DNA of 64,000 bases from positions 76,117,501-76,181,500 of the forward strand of contig CM056574.1 of the NCBI GenBank assembly GCA_029721435.1, given 5' to 3'. The notes under the pieces are model-generated. The model did no database searches. It had not been told where the DNA came from and saw only the letters and a list, made by a program, of their open reading frames with translations. Within the stretch, counting starts at the first letter, position 1. Every line of letters starts with the position of its first letter. Made by a program: the position numbers and the translations under genes. Positions 20,413 to 31,429 of this stretch are shown in pieces. This stretch comes from Gymnothorax reevesii (taxonomy: Eukaryota; Chordata; Actinopteri; Anguilliformes; Muraenidae).

Positions 20413-21637
20413 GAGTGAGTAACATAACACAACAGGAATGGCGAGAACAGGCCGTTCAGCCCAACTAGGCTCGCCAGTTTCTTGATACTATTGTGAATAT
20501 ATCACTTCAGATACTCAATGACTCAGTGATATCTAACATTAAGTCAAGCTTGCTCTTGAAAACTCCAAAGGTCTCTGCCTCAACAATATGTTCAGGCAAG
20601 CTATTCAACATCAAAATTACTCTTTGGGTGAAGAAATATTTCCGAATATCAGTGAAAAATTTGCCTTTGGTCAGCTTCCATTTGTGACCCCGAGTTCTAC
20701 TTACAACACTTGGTCGAAGGAATCCAACAAAATTCACTTTGTTAATCCCTTTTCACTTATTTAAAGACCACAACCAGATCACCCCTTAGTCTCCTTTTCC
20801 TAAGACTATAGAGATTAAGGATCTTCAGCCTGTTCTCATAGCTTTCATCTTTTATACCCGGAATCAGCTTAGTGGCTCTTCTCTGAACTTTTTCTAGAGC
20901 CTCTATATTTTTCTTAAAGTATGGTCCCCAGAACTGTACACAATACTCCAGATGTGGTCTGACGAATGTGTTGTACAAAAGAAGCATCACCTCCTTGGAT
21001 TTACACTCAATACTTTTGGCAATGTATCCCAGCATCCGATTGGCTTTTTTAACTGCTACGGCACAATAGCTAGAGCCTGTGAGGGTTTGGTCAACAATCA
21101 CTCCCAGATCTTTTTCGTGTGGAGCGCATTCCCATTTTAAACCTCCCATGAAGTAATCCCGTCTAATGTTTTTATTACCTACATGTACAACTTTACATTT
21201 CCCAACATTAAATTTCATTTGCCACATTACTGCCCAATTCTGGATTCTATCCAAATCATCCTGAATCACTTTAGCGGACTCTAAACTATTTGCCAAACCT
21301 CCCAATTTAGGATCATCTGCAAATGTAACTAATCTGCTCTCAATATTCCTATCAAGGTCATTAATGTAGATGAGGAACAGCAGGGGTTCCAACACCGATC
21401 CCTAGGGGACGCCACTCCCCACCATACCTGGCTCAGATGAGATACCACTGACCACCACTCTTTGTGTTCTGTCCTGTTACCAGTTTTGAATCCACTCCAG
21501 AATACCACCTGTAACTCCAAGGGAGCTCATTTTAAAAAATTAGTCTCTTATGCGGTACTGCATCGAATGCCTTCTGAAAATCCAAGTATATGATGTCATA
21601 AGCCCTGCTCTGGTCATAAGTCTTGGTGGCCTGCTTG
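20413..21637 (-). mobile_element. 5'-truncated CR1/L2-like LINE, sister copy
   Basis: It is the same family as the LINE at 5393-10316. The 3' tail at 20413-20430 is the complement of the ATGTT repeat. The minus-strand frame 21395-20757 reads LEPLLFLIYINDLDRNIESR, FADDPKLGG, VQFWGPYFKKNIEALEKVQ and RRLRGDLVVVFK. It then continues in another frame (20737-20507) through GFLRPSVVSRTRGHKWKLTK to VFKSKLDLML. Sequence up to about 21637 holds more RT (LLEWIQNW-like and SLGVTGGI-like pieces) with stops. A Tc1 begins at 21640. Confidence 0.85.
20507..21395 (-). pseudogene. LINE reverse transcriptase fragment
   Basis: The first frame covers RT motifs from the PQGSVLGP region (here beginning LEPLLFLIYIN) to the thumb. 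The catalytic tetrad reads FADD. A frameshift near 20750 separates the C-terminal FFTDIRKYFFTQRVILMLNS module. The endonuclease is missing. Confidence 0.8.
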
Positions 21638-22530
21638 TACAAAACCCAAAACCAGTGAAGTTGGCTCGTTATGTAAATCGTAGATAAAAACAGAATACAA
21701 TGATTTGCAAATCCTTTTCAATTTATATTCAATTGAATACACTGCAAAGACAAGATGTTTAATGTTCAATCTGAGAAACTTTTTTTTTTTTTTGCAAATA
21801 ATCATTAACTTAGAAATTAAAGGCAGCAACACATTGCGTCCATGAAAAAGACGTTGCTTGGATGGCAACATATGTTTCTCCAAAACCTGTATGTACCTTT
21901 CAGCATTAATGGTGACTTCACATATGTGTAAGTTGCCCTTGCCTTGGGCACTAATACACCCCCATACCATCACAGATGCTGGCTTTTGAACTTTGCGCCT
22001 ATAACAGTCCGGATTGTTCTTTTCCTCTTTGGTCTGGAGGGCACAACGTCCACAGTTTCCAAAAACAATTTGAAATGTGGACTCGTCAGACCACAGAACA
22101 CTTTTCCACTTTGCATCAGTCTATCTTAGATGAGCTTGGGCCCAGCGAAGCTGGCGGCGTTTCTGGGTGCAGTTGATAAATGGCTTTCGCTTTGCATTGT
22201 AGAGTTTTAACTTGCACTTGCAGATGTAGCAACGAACTGTAGTTACTGACAGTGGTTTTCTGAAGTGTTCCTGAGCCCATGTGGTGATATCCTTTACACA
22301 CCGATGTTGGTTTTTGATGAAGTACCGCCTGAGGGATCGAAGGTCACGGGAATTCAATGTTGGTTTTCGGCCTGGTCGCTTACGTGCAGCGATTTCTCCA
22401 GATTCTCAGAACCTTTTGACGATATTACGGACCGTAGATGATGAAATCCCTAAATTTCTTGCAATAGCTCGTTGAGGAATGTTGTTTTTAAACTGTTCGA
22501 CAATCAGCTCACGCATTTGTTCACTAAGTG
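21614..22530 (-). pseudogene. Tc1 transposase remnants
   Basis: The minus strand from about 22530 encodes a first helix-turn-helix with stops. Next come SLRRYFIKNQHRCVKDITTW, AQEHFRKPLSVTTVRCYICK and CTQKRRQLRWAQAHLR (22357-22121). Catalytic-domain pieces follow: a STFQIVF-like region, [20 protein letters not shown], and [20 protein letters not shown] (21973 downward). The acidic end of the DDE domain is missing because the interior jumps to the left TIR at about 21830. Confidence 0.82.
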
Positions 22531-23038
22531 GTGACCCTCGCCCCATCCTTGTTTGTGAATGAGTATTTCAGGGAAGCTGCTTTTTTACCCAATCATGGCA
22601 CCCACCTGTTCCCAAATAGCCCGTTCACCTGTGGGATGTTCCAAATAAGTGTTTGATGAGCATTCCTCAACTCTCTGTCTTTTTTGCCACTTGTGCCAGC
22701 TTTTTTGAAACATGTTGCGGGCATCAAACTCCAAATGAGCTAATATTTGCCAAAAATTACAAAGTTTACCCGTTCGAACATTAAGTAACTTGTCTTTGCA
22801 GTGTATTCAATTGAATATCGGTTGAAAAGGATGTGCAAATCATTGTATTCTGTTTTTATTTACAATTTACACAACGTGCCAACTTCAAAAATTACAAAGT
22901 TTACCCGTTCGAACATTAAGTAACTTGTCTTTGCAGTGTATTCAATTGAATATTGGTTGAAAAGGATGTGCAAATCATTGTATTCTGTTTTTATTTACGA
23001 TTTACACAACGTGCCAACTTCACAGGTTTTGGGTTTTG
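21640..23038 (-). mobile_element. Tc1-like transposon with long TIRs, right TIR duplicated
   Basis: It lies between TA dinucleotides (21638-21639, 23039-23040). The left end CAAAACCCAAAACC... pairs with the right end ...GGTTTTGGGTTTTG. Complementarity then runs on for more than 120 bp (GTGAAGTTGGC, AAAAACAGAATACAATGATT, TCAATTGAATAC). The right TIR is present twice as a 135-bp tandem duplication (22751-22885 and 22886-23020, two differences seen). Other fragments of this family lie at 46390-47175 and 52985-53302. Confidence 0.88.
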
Positions 23039-23041
23039 TAT

Positions 23042-23440
23042 GTAAATTTTCACTGGTGCAAGACTGTCAAAGTAAGAGAATCAAAGTGTAATCCCCACAG
23101 TGAACTCATATCTGTCTCACTGCGCCAATTTTATTTGCCACGGGAAATCCCACAAGTATTTTTGTGGATGGTTTATACACAAAATCCCAGAGCTATCGAG
23201 GCAGAAGCAGCGTCCTCCATTGCTAAACTTGTGCACCAATTGCAAAGTATTTGTTCTGATGCTCACCATTGTACACTTGGTGATCTGAAAAAGCATCTTG
23301 GTCATCTGTACCAGTATGTAAAATGTCCAACGCAACATGGGTAAACACTGGACCTGTGCTGTGGCACTCTAAAGGGGGCTTACAAGTCCTTCCCACTGGC
23401 TCCTCCTGGATCTTCTGACCACAAATGTGTCCTGCTTGCA
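23042..23440 (+). pseudogene. L2-type LINE endonuclease fragment
   Basis: The frame reads NPHSELISVSLRQFYLPREI, then a decayed GDLKKHLGHLYQYVKCPTQ. In the next frame it continues TLDLCCGTLKGAYKSFPL, then a SSDH motif. FYLPREF and DLCYGxxKGAYK are landmarks of the endonuclease of L2/Maui-like fish LINEs. It starts directly at the right end of the Tc1 at 23040 and lacks the RT. An RT piece of a similar element lies at 47185-47812. Confidence 0.7.
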
Positions 23441-24727
23441 GGGGCGCTGCCAGGAATTCTGGGCACCATGGAAAGAAAAAAAAAAATCACACTGGGCAGC
23501 TGTTGTCACCACATCTCTCGGACCTAACTGACCCGTTAATAAAAGCTTTTAATGACTCCAACTCTGAAGGCTTGCGACTGTCTCGCTTACAGTATGCAAT
23601 TCACTATTTGATGCGACAGAACACAAAAAAACATGCTAAAGGCCATCTTTTACAGTCTCAATGTAATTTTCCAAAATTCCAAAATGGAAAATCATCAGTG
23701 ATGCAAATTACAATTTTTAGCTCGCCGGGACGAGTAACGTCCGGAGAGCTATTGTCGTACCACCGGCGTTCGCGTCCGTCCGCGTCCGCGTCCGCATGCA
23801 GAAAAACTTTAACCTTGCCCCGGCGAGCTTTGTTGTCTTTCTGACAACTCTTGTTAAGGTCTTACATTTCAGGTCAAGTTGACTGTGAAGGCCATCGACA
23901 ATCATCAATCAACTGATGCCAAAATGTTTGGAAGGATGTGTTCTAACGCAGCACACAAAGTTGGCATTGCAATGAGAATTTGACCTAGGGTCTTGGAACC
24001 TGTAATGCTAATATACCAGTACTCAGCAGAGGAGAAAGTAGTACACACATGCCTGACCCAACTCAAATTTCAGACACTCTTGTAATAAAAAAAAAAAATA
24101 CTCCAATAAAAGTTCTAGAACCGTGTCCGATTTCTTAATTGAAGCAAAAGTATCAATGTACAAGCTCTTGAATTTCTTTAAGTAAAAAGGTAGAAGTCGC
24201 TAGGGCACTTTCTGCGCAGCAGGTTATACTGCGACACACAAAAAAAACTGCACCTCGACAATTGACAAACAATCATTTTTAGAACTGACAACTTCAAAGA
24301 ATTCCCCTAAATAAAACCATGGATTTAGATAATGGTTTTCTGTGCGCATTCTGGCTGCCTCCTCAGTGATTGATGATCTTTCATCCTTAACAGTGCTCGA
24401 CCACTTTGTCACAATCATGACTGTGTTTTTTTGATAACCCTCCCCTCTCTGTCAGCATCTCCACTTCTACTTCCACCGTGATGCACCCATTGTACATTCA
24501 GTTGCTAGGTTGTCCGCCTATCAGTTCATACATATGATTTGTCACCATTAAGATGTGTTGCGAATCTGTGTTTGATTGACTGTCCAACTGGATTCTAAAA
24601 CGTATAGTGTAAAACAGAAACTCCATCCATCCATGCATTTTCTTCTGCTTATCCGGGGCCGGGTCGCGTATGGAGTTAAATTACTGCCAAAACCTAGTAT
24701 ACAAACCGAACATGTTTTACAAATGCA
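23441..24727. other. Intronic sequence with repeat fragments
   Basis: No gene was recognised. 23717-23850 is a hairpin-like repeat end (AGCTCGCCGGGACGAG ... GGCGAGCTTTGTTGTCTTTC) around a (CCGCGT)n run near 23765-23790. 24630-24675 (CCATCCATCCATGCATTTTC, then TTATCCGGGGCCGGGTCGCG) is a fragment of a repeat common in fish. The rest is unassigned. Confidence 0.45.
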
Positions 24728-24945
24728 CAACGATTCACAAACAAATACAATGTGATTTGCAAATATAAAAATGATTCACGTGCAAAGAAAGTGTGGTTTG
24801 CAAATATAAAAACGATTTGCAAAGAAATACAGTGTGGTTTGCAAATATAAAAACGATTCACGTACAAACAAGGTGTGATTTGCAAATATAAAAAACGATT
24901 TGCAAACAAATACAGTGTGGTTTGCAAATACAAAACACCATTAAC
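24728..24945. repeat. ~45-bp tandem repeat, about five units
   Basis: The unit contains GTGTGGTTTGCAAATATAAA, then AACGATTCACG or AACGATTTGCAAA. It repeats at about 45-bp steps with units alternating between CACGTACAAA-like and GCAAACAAA-like linkers, which suggests a ~90-bp higher-order unit. Units are diverged and there are no unique spacers, so it is not CRISPR-like. Confidence 0.8.
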
Positions 24946-25449
24946 ACACGAATGCATTCAGTTTTACAATTACAAAACATACCGATTACAAGTATACGAC
25001 GAGAACCATTTCCTACAAGTACAAATCACTTTTGGCAGTTTTCTACCGCTCACATGGCGTAAAGGATTTCCTCACAAATGTCCTCACTGTTATTGTCCCT
25101 GTTAAACAGCAGGTGGGGCTATGACTCAATATCCTAGATCTCTACACCGTGAAGTTGAACAGAATAGAGAACGGCCGCCAGCGACAACCGTGGACATGAG
25201 GATGATGGCTGAGGCTTAATAAAAACGCAGTATCTACGTGTTCAAAATAACTCCGTGTCCGACAGTGGGATGGCGTCAATATAACTCTGTGTCCGACAGT
25301 CAATTATTGTTTTTAATCTCTTGAAGTCTACTGAATCTTTTAGATAGCCTATTAAAAGTGAATGTTTGATCAGATGGCTCAGTTCCTCAAGATGGGTACC
25401 GAGAATTTCAATCAATGTTTCTGTTAAGCTCTGCTCAATAAAGTGTTCT
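24946..25449. other. Intronic sequence, no assignment
   Basis: There is a short internal repeat (CTCCGTGTCCGACAGT / CTCTGTGTCCGACAGT, 25250-25302). No exon or transposon end was recognised. Confidence 0.35.
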
Positions 25450-25450
25450 G

Positions 25451-25765
25451 GGCCCGTATTTACAAAGCATCTTATCTTAGCGCTAGGAGTACTACTCCTA
25501 AGACGCGCTAAAGCATTTTATGTAGGAGTAAAATCTTAAAAGTAATTCACAAAACCGCTGAGAGCAACTTTTAGCCATCCGAGACACCGAGGGTAATGCT
25601 GCAACGATTTGTTGGCTGATATTATCCCACGCATACCGCTTGGACTTGCTGTTCACCCCCGAGCCAATTTTCCCTCTGATTAGGCTACATGCTTTCGCTC
25701 CAGCACCAACTGGCCCTGCAGCAGTAACTGGTCTTGGCTCCATCATGATTTGACTTCATTTCAAC
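25451..25765 (-). mobile_element. Fragment of a Harbinger-like element with a possible SANT/Myb ORF
   Basis: 25451 begins GGGCCCGTATTTACAAAGCA, the style of termini seen in fish Harbinger elements. The minus-strand frame (25746-25498) includes KIGSGVNSKSKRYAWDNISQ and QIVAALPSVS. This resembles the Myb/SANT-like accessory protein such elements carry, but the frame breaks before the family's KKKW region. I could not find the other terminus. The family call is tentative. Confidence 0.4.
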
Positions 25766-26781
25766 GGTGCTGATGGGTGCTGATGGGGGGGGGTTGCTTC
25801 TCTAAGATGCTTCCTTCACCCAGGCCAGGCAGGAAACCTTAAAGGAGGACTATCATAGCTGGGAAAGGTGGGTAATATTATTTCAATATATTATGAAGAA
25901 AAGCTCCTACAACTTTTTTTTTATTTGCAATTTCTTTAATTTTTATGAGTGATTTTACAAAACTAGTGGACCGTGACAAATTCACCCTCAATCCACTTGG
26001 GGCGCCCCGAATCGTGACATCAGTGCGGCTGCCAACGCCATGAATGTCCATTGTCCTGCGGTCCTGCATTGTGATTGTTGAATGACCGAGATATTCCTGC
26101 TTTCTCTATGGGGCAGACAGAGGAGCTTGATTATTAGCTACCTTTCTGTATCCAAAACAACTTTAATTTAGAGGTGAACTTACATCAGAGGTCATTTGAA
26201 ATACTTCCGGAAAGAAAAGTGTGATTTTAAGTCTGCTAATTACCAGCGAGACTGGACAGCTGCCGTCACCTTGGCATAATTAGCTCACCTTAAATCAATT
26301 CCCGTGTACTTTGCATAACTTGTAATCAAGCCATTTATTCAGCCAACTGACCAATCAAAACTTAAATCTAGCCCATAATAATTTAGAAGAGATAATGAGT
26401 AGCAGAAAGCCCAAACCAGGCTACCGTGCTAGATTGAAATTATGTCAGTCTGAATAAATAGCAGACCTCTGAATTCCACCTCTCGTCTGAAAACTTTAAC
26501 ATATAATTAAAAAAGATTTCTTAAAAATAAAATCATGTTACGATGGCCCTGGTTTTTAAGCATCTTAAAACATATGTGAAGTATAAAACATTGTGTCAAG
26601 CGCATCAATCGTGAATGTGAGAGAGAAATTATTTACGCATTGCAAGCAATGGACAAATGCACCGAAGACTGGGCCAGCACGTTCAGGCACATCTGTGCCG
26701 CAAATTTTAAACTTTTTTTATTTAATAATTGAACAAGATTTGCACACAAAGGCCAAATGTAACAATCAAGCAAACCCATTC

Positions 26782-27881
26782 TGTTGTGATTCTGATCTTG
26801 CTGTCATGTTAAGTTCTGTGCCTGGCCTAGCCATGTTTTCATTTCCATGCTTTGCACTTTGTCTCCCCTGTCTTGTCATGTGTGTATCTTTGCTCACGGT
26901 CCCTTGTCTTGTGTGCCACTCATTCAGGTGATTTATTGGTTTCTGGGTTTCAATCTTCTTTCATTATCTCGTGTTCTTCCTTCCTCTCTCTTTTACTGTC
27001 TTACTAACACATACTAACAGTTTATTGTTTTTGCTAAATACTAACCCACACTAACCTTGTATATTTGGACTAACTTACTAACAAGCACTTGGGATTGTAT
27101 AGCTGCACTTACTAATTGACTAATGATCTCTCAGCTGTCGCCCAATTCTAGTCTCCGCCTCCTTGCCTATCCCTAATTATCTCTGCTGCAGTTTTCCACT
27201 TATATCTCATGCTTTCCTTGTCTTTAGACTATGCACTTTTAGTACTCCTTAACCGGAGCTGTTGTTTGTACTTAGGTTTGTCTTGTGATCCCTGTCTGCG
27301 TTTTGGCTACAGCCAAATTCATGTAATTAGTTTATCCCTCATGTGTCTCTCCCTAATCATTGTCACCATTGATTGCACCTGTTCTCCCTGGTCATGTGTT
27401 TTCCTGGATGTGTATATAAGATGTCTGTTTGCTTCACACTCTTGTCAGATCGTTCTCCCTAGTTTTCTCGTGCCACGTTTCTCGCCTTGATTGCTCAGTG
27501 TTTATCTTTCTGACTGGATTGCTCGACTATTGATTTTGGTTTGCCCTTTTTGGATATTGTTGCATCTGTGAGTTTTGACCTTTTTCTGCCCGACCTTGAT
27601 TTTGTGATTACTGCCCTGGTTTTGGATTCGGACTGTCTTTGGCTTATGAGTTTGTTTCTCCTCCAAACCTACGCCTGTGTACCGAACCCTTTTTGTCTGA
27701 CCACGAACTTTGTTATTGGTGCCCTGGTTACGATTCTGGATTACGCCCATTGGATACTGTTTTTGGATTGTGGACTTTGTACCGTTGCCAGCTCTGTTGG
27801 GGGGTTTCCCCCTTCAGAAATAAAGCCTCCTTTTTGCATTCTACTGGTTGTCGCACTTGGTTCATTTCGTAAATCTCAACA
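26782..27881 (+). repeat. 5' LTR of the chromovirus
   Basis: Its promoter elements are a TATATAA box (27413-27419) and a probable transcription start near 27443. AATAAAGCC at about 27821 is the polyadenylation signal before the LTR end. Open frames inside it (for example 27209-27490) are chance and recur in the 3' LTR. Confidence 0.92.
27413..27453 (+). promoter_or_regulatory. LTR TATA box and self-priming sequence
   Basis: TATATAA at 27413-27419 puts the transcript start about 30 bases on, near 27443. The sequence there, GTCAGATCGT (27444-27453), is exactly complementary to ACGATCTGAC at 27884-27893, just after the 5' LTR. Tf1 and sushi elements prime reverse transcription from their own 5' end in this way. 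Functional use is an inference. Confidence 0.7.
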
Positions 27882-27883
27882 TT

Positions 27884-27893
27884 ACGATCTGAC
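27884..27893 (+). other. Predicted self-priming primer-binding site
   Basis: ACGATCTGAC starts three bases after the 5' LTR ends. No TGG-starting tRNA complement is present there. It pairs perfectly over 10 bases with the predicted RNA 5' end at 27444-27453. Confidence 0.65.
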
Positions 27894-27894
27894 C

Positions 27895-30800
27895 ATGACG
27901 GAGCCAGCGTCAGACCAGTCTCTGCAGGAGGCAGTGCACCAACAGGGCGCTCAGTTAGAATTCCAAGAGCGTCAGCTTCAGGCTCTTATGCAACATATGC
28001 AAACCATGAGTCTTCAGATGGCGGATCTCACTCGCTCTGTGCAAGACGCTCAGCGGCTACAGTCTCCCCAGCCTGCCGTCCATGCCACTCCTGCTCCTGC
28101 GTCTGCTCCACCACTGCCAGTCTGCGAGCCACGCCTGCCACCGCCTGAGAGGTACGACGGGAACCCGGGAGCATGTCGGGCTTTTCTCACCCAGTGCAAG
28201 CTCATTTTCAGCCTACAGCCCTCGTCATTCCCCACCGAAAGAGCTCGGGTTGCTTTCATCATCACGCAACTGACGGGAAGGGCCAAGCAGTGGGCTACGG
28301 CTGCATGGGAAGCAGATCTACCCTGCGTGCAAACGTCTAATTTGCTGGGTGAGGAGATGAGGCGCATCTTTAACCACCACGAAACCATTCAGCTCCTCCT
28401 CTTACATTCTCCCCATGCTCCCATTGTTTTGGGCCATCCATGGATGGCCAAACACCTCCCAAATATTGATTGGCGGAGGAATGAGGTTAAGGGTTGGAGC
28501 CCCAACTGCTCCCTGGCATGCCTCCACAACGCCCGCGAACCTCAACACAGCCCATCCCAAGAAGAAATACCAGATCTTGAGAAGGTCCCCCTAGAGTTTC
28601 ATGATCTCAAGGAAGTGTTCTCTAAGTCCCGGGCCACCAGCTTACCACCTCACCGACCCTATGACTGCACCATAGACCTGAAGCCAGGTACTATGCCCCC
28701 TAGAGGCCGACTCTATTCACTCTCCAGACCAGAAACCCAAGCTATGGAGAAGTATCTCTCAGAGTCTCTTGCTGCTGGCATTATACGCCCGTCATCATCA
28801 CCTGCTGGTGCCGGATTCTTCTTCGTGTCTAAGAAGGACGGATCATTAAGACCCTGTATAGATTACCGTGGACTTAACGAAATATCTGTCAAGAATCGCT
28901 ATCCACTTCCTCTAATGAACACTGCTTTCGATCTCCTGCAAGGAGCTAAGATTTTTACTAAGCTCGACCTCCGTAATGCCTATCACCTGGTACGCATCAG
29001 AGAGGGGGACGAATGGAAGACTGCCTTTAACACTCCCACGGGACACTGGGAGTATTTAGTTCTTCCTTTCGGGCTTACTAACGCTCCAGCAGTGTTTCAA
29101 AACCTTGTCAACGATGTTTTAAGAGACATGATAAATAAGTTTGTGTTTGTGTATCTTGACGATATCCTGATTTTTTCAGAGTCCCAGGAGGCCCATGTCA
29201 AACATGTTCGCCAAGTGCTCCGTCGCCTCCTGGAGAACCGCCTCTTTGTTAAAGCTGAAAAATGTGAATTTAATGTGGAAACCACTACGTTTTTGGGTTA
29301 CATCATCTCCCCAGACACCATCCGGATGGACCCCCTAAAGGTGGAAGCTGTCACTAATTGACCCAGACCAGAGGACCGTAAGTCTCTCCAGCGATTTTTG
29401 GGCTTCGCTAACTTTTACCGCCGGTTCATCCGGAATTATAGTTCTGTTGCCGCTCCTCTTACTGCTCTCACCTCTTCTAAATCCAAGTTTCTGTGGTCCG
29501 AAAAGGCTGAAGAGGCCTTCAATGACTTAAAAGCTCGTTTCACCTCTGCACCTATCCTAACCATTCCCAATCCAGAACTCCAGTTTATTGTTGAAGTGGA
29601 CGCCTCCAATATCGGAGCTGGAGCCATCCTGTCGCAGAGGTCCACAGAAGATGGTAAGGTCCATCCTTGTGCCTTCTTTTCTCGCCGCCTCAGCTCTGCA
29701 GAAAGAAACTACGACATTGGGAATCGGGAGCTGTTGGCGGTAAAGTTGGCCTTAGAGGAGTGGAGACAATGGCTGGAGGGCTCCAAGGTACCCTTCATCG
29801 TCTGGACAGACCACAAGAACCTGGAATATCTACAAACGGCCAAAAGACTCAATCCGCGACAAGCCAGGTGGGCACTTTTCTTTTCACGATTCAACTTTCA
29901 TATTGCCTATCGACCTGGAAGTAAGAATGTCAAGCCTGATGCCCTCTCCCGCTGTTTTGAAATCCAGGAAGAGGAAATTAACAAAGATACCATCCTCCCT
30001 AAAGAAGCGTTCATTAATGCATTATGTCTTGATATTGAGAGAGAAGTCAGAAATGCCCAAAACAATGCTGCTACTCCCAGTGCGTGTCCCACCAATTGTT
30101 TATATGTGCCAGCTACCTTACGCTCCCAAGTCCTGGAATGGGGACACGCATCCAGACTGTCCTGCCACCCTGGTATCCGCCGCACTAAGAACTTTATTCT
30201 TCAGAGGTTTTGGTGGCCAGAACTCACTCAAGATGTCCAGGGCTTCGTTGCTGCTTGCTCGGTCTGTGCCCAGGCTAAGACTTCTCACCAACCACCTCAA
30301 GGTTTATTGCAGCCCCTTCCTACACCACACCGCCCCTGGTCCCATATTGCTCTTGATTTTATCACAGGCCTTCCCTCATCCAATCACCACACCACCATTC
30401 TCACAATTGTTGATAGATTCTCCAAAGCAGTTCACTTAGTTCCCCTCACTAAACTCCCTTCTGCTCAAGACACTGCCAACCTAGTAATCCAACATGTCAT
30501 TAGACTCCACGGCATACCCACTGATATCACTTCCGATCGCGGCCCCCAGTTCACTGCACTTTTTTGGAGAACATTCTTTAAAGCTTTAGGCACTTCAGTC
30601 AGTTTGTCATCAGGTTTCCACCCCCAGACTAATGGCCAGACCGAGCGAGCTAACCAGTGTGTGGAAAGTGTTTTACGATGTCTCTGTATTAGGAACCCCT
30701 CCTCCTGGAGCTATCAGTTACCGTGGGTGGAATACGCGTTGAACAGCCACACCTCTGCTGCCTCCGGCGTCTCCCCCTTCAAAGCCTGCCTGGGCTACCA

Positions 30801-31395
30801 GCCCCCTTTGTTCCCGTCCCAGGAGGAGGAGGTAGCTGTCCCCTCAGTCCGCGAATTCGTCCGTAGGTGCAGACGCACCTGGACTGCCACCCGCCAGGCC
30901 CTGCTCAGGTCGGTCGCTCGGATGAAAGAACAGGCCGACAAGAGACGCACCGCGGCGCCCATGTACCGACCTGGGCAGCGGGTCTGGTTGTCTTCAAGGG
31001 ACATTCCCCTCAGAGGTAACGGGGGTAAGCTTTTCCCCAAATTCCTGGGCCCTTTCACCATTGAAAGGGTCCTAAGTCCCACTGCCGTTCGCCTCCGTCT
31101 CCCCCTGTCCATGCGACGCATACACCCCACTTTCCATGTGTCCCAGTTAAAACCTGCAGTAACCCACCCCCTGTCCTCTGGACCTGATCCCCCACCACCC
31201 GCCCGGATCATCAACGGAGGCGAAGCCTACACGGTCCGTGCCCTCCTGGACTCTCGTCGACGAGGCAGAGGACTGCAGTACCTCGTCGACTGGGAGGGTT
31301 ACGGACCTGAACATCGCAGTTGGGTGCCAGCAAGGCACATCTTGGATAAGGACTTAATCAGAGACTTTCATGCCAACCACCCCAGACCAAGGTGA
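27895..31395 (+). pseudogene. Chromovirus gag-pol, deleted and interrupted by one stop
   Basis: It starts at ATG 27895 ([14 protein letters not shown]), 13 bases after the LTR. Gag begins with a coiled-coil-like segment and a capsid-like part ([20 protein letters not shown]). After about 160 codons (RRIFNHHE) the frame jumps to the C-terminal end of the protease ([20 protein letters not shown]). The rest of Gag with its zinc knuckle, and the protease active site, are deleted in frame. The RT carries the catalytic [15 protein letters not shown] at 29359-29361 interrupts the RT-RNase H junction; reading continues in the same frame. RNase H ([12 protein letters not shown]), the integrase zinc finger, the DDE core ([25 protein letters not shown]), a GPY/F module ([11 protein letters not shown]) and a chromodomain ([18 protein letters not shown]) follow. 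Confidence 0.92.
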
Positions 31396-31429
31396 AACGC
31401 CTGGAGGCGTTTTTTAAGAGGGGGGGTAC

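Larger units (their letters stand above)
15930..20415. repeat. ~25-bp minisatellite split by a Tc1 insertion
   Basis: The left copies (15930-15986: AATAGTGAGAAGCTCTGGGT..., AATAGCGAGCAGCTCTGGGT...) and right copies (20324-20415: ATAATGAGCAACTCTGGGAA..., ATAATGAGCAGCTTGAGTG..., ATAATAAGCAGCTCTGAGTG) share a 25-26-bp unit. The Tc1 at 15989-20321 inserted between them at a TA. Confidence 0.75.

Noticed and set aside
24728..24945. Regularly spaced repeats that could suggest a CRISPR array
   Set aside because: The repeats are diverged, the between-repeat segments are repetitive too, the context is a fish intron, and no cas gene is present.
27209..27872. ORFs within the chromovirus LTRs, repeated at 31857-32557
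   Set aside because: They recur only because the LTRs are duplicated. They lie over the promoter and leader, and gag begins at 27895, so the first 118 codons of the long upstream frame are not protein-coding.
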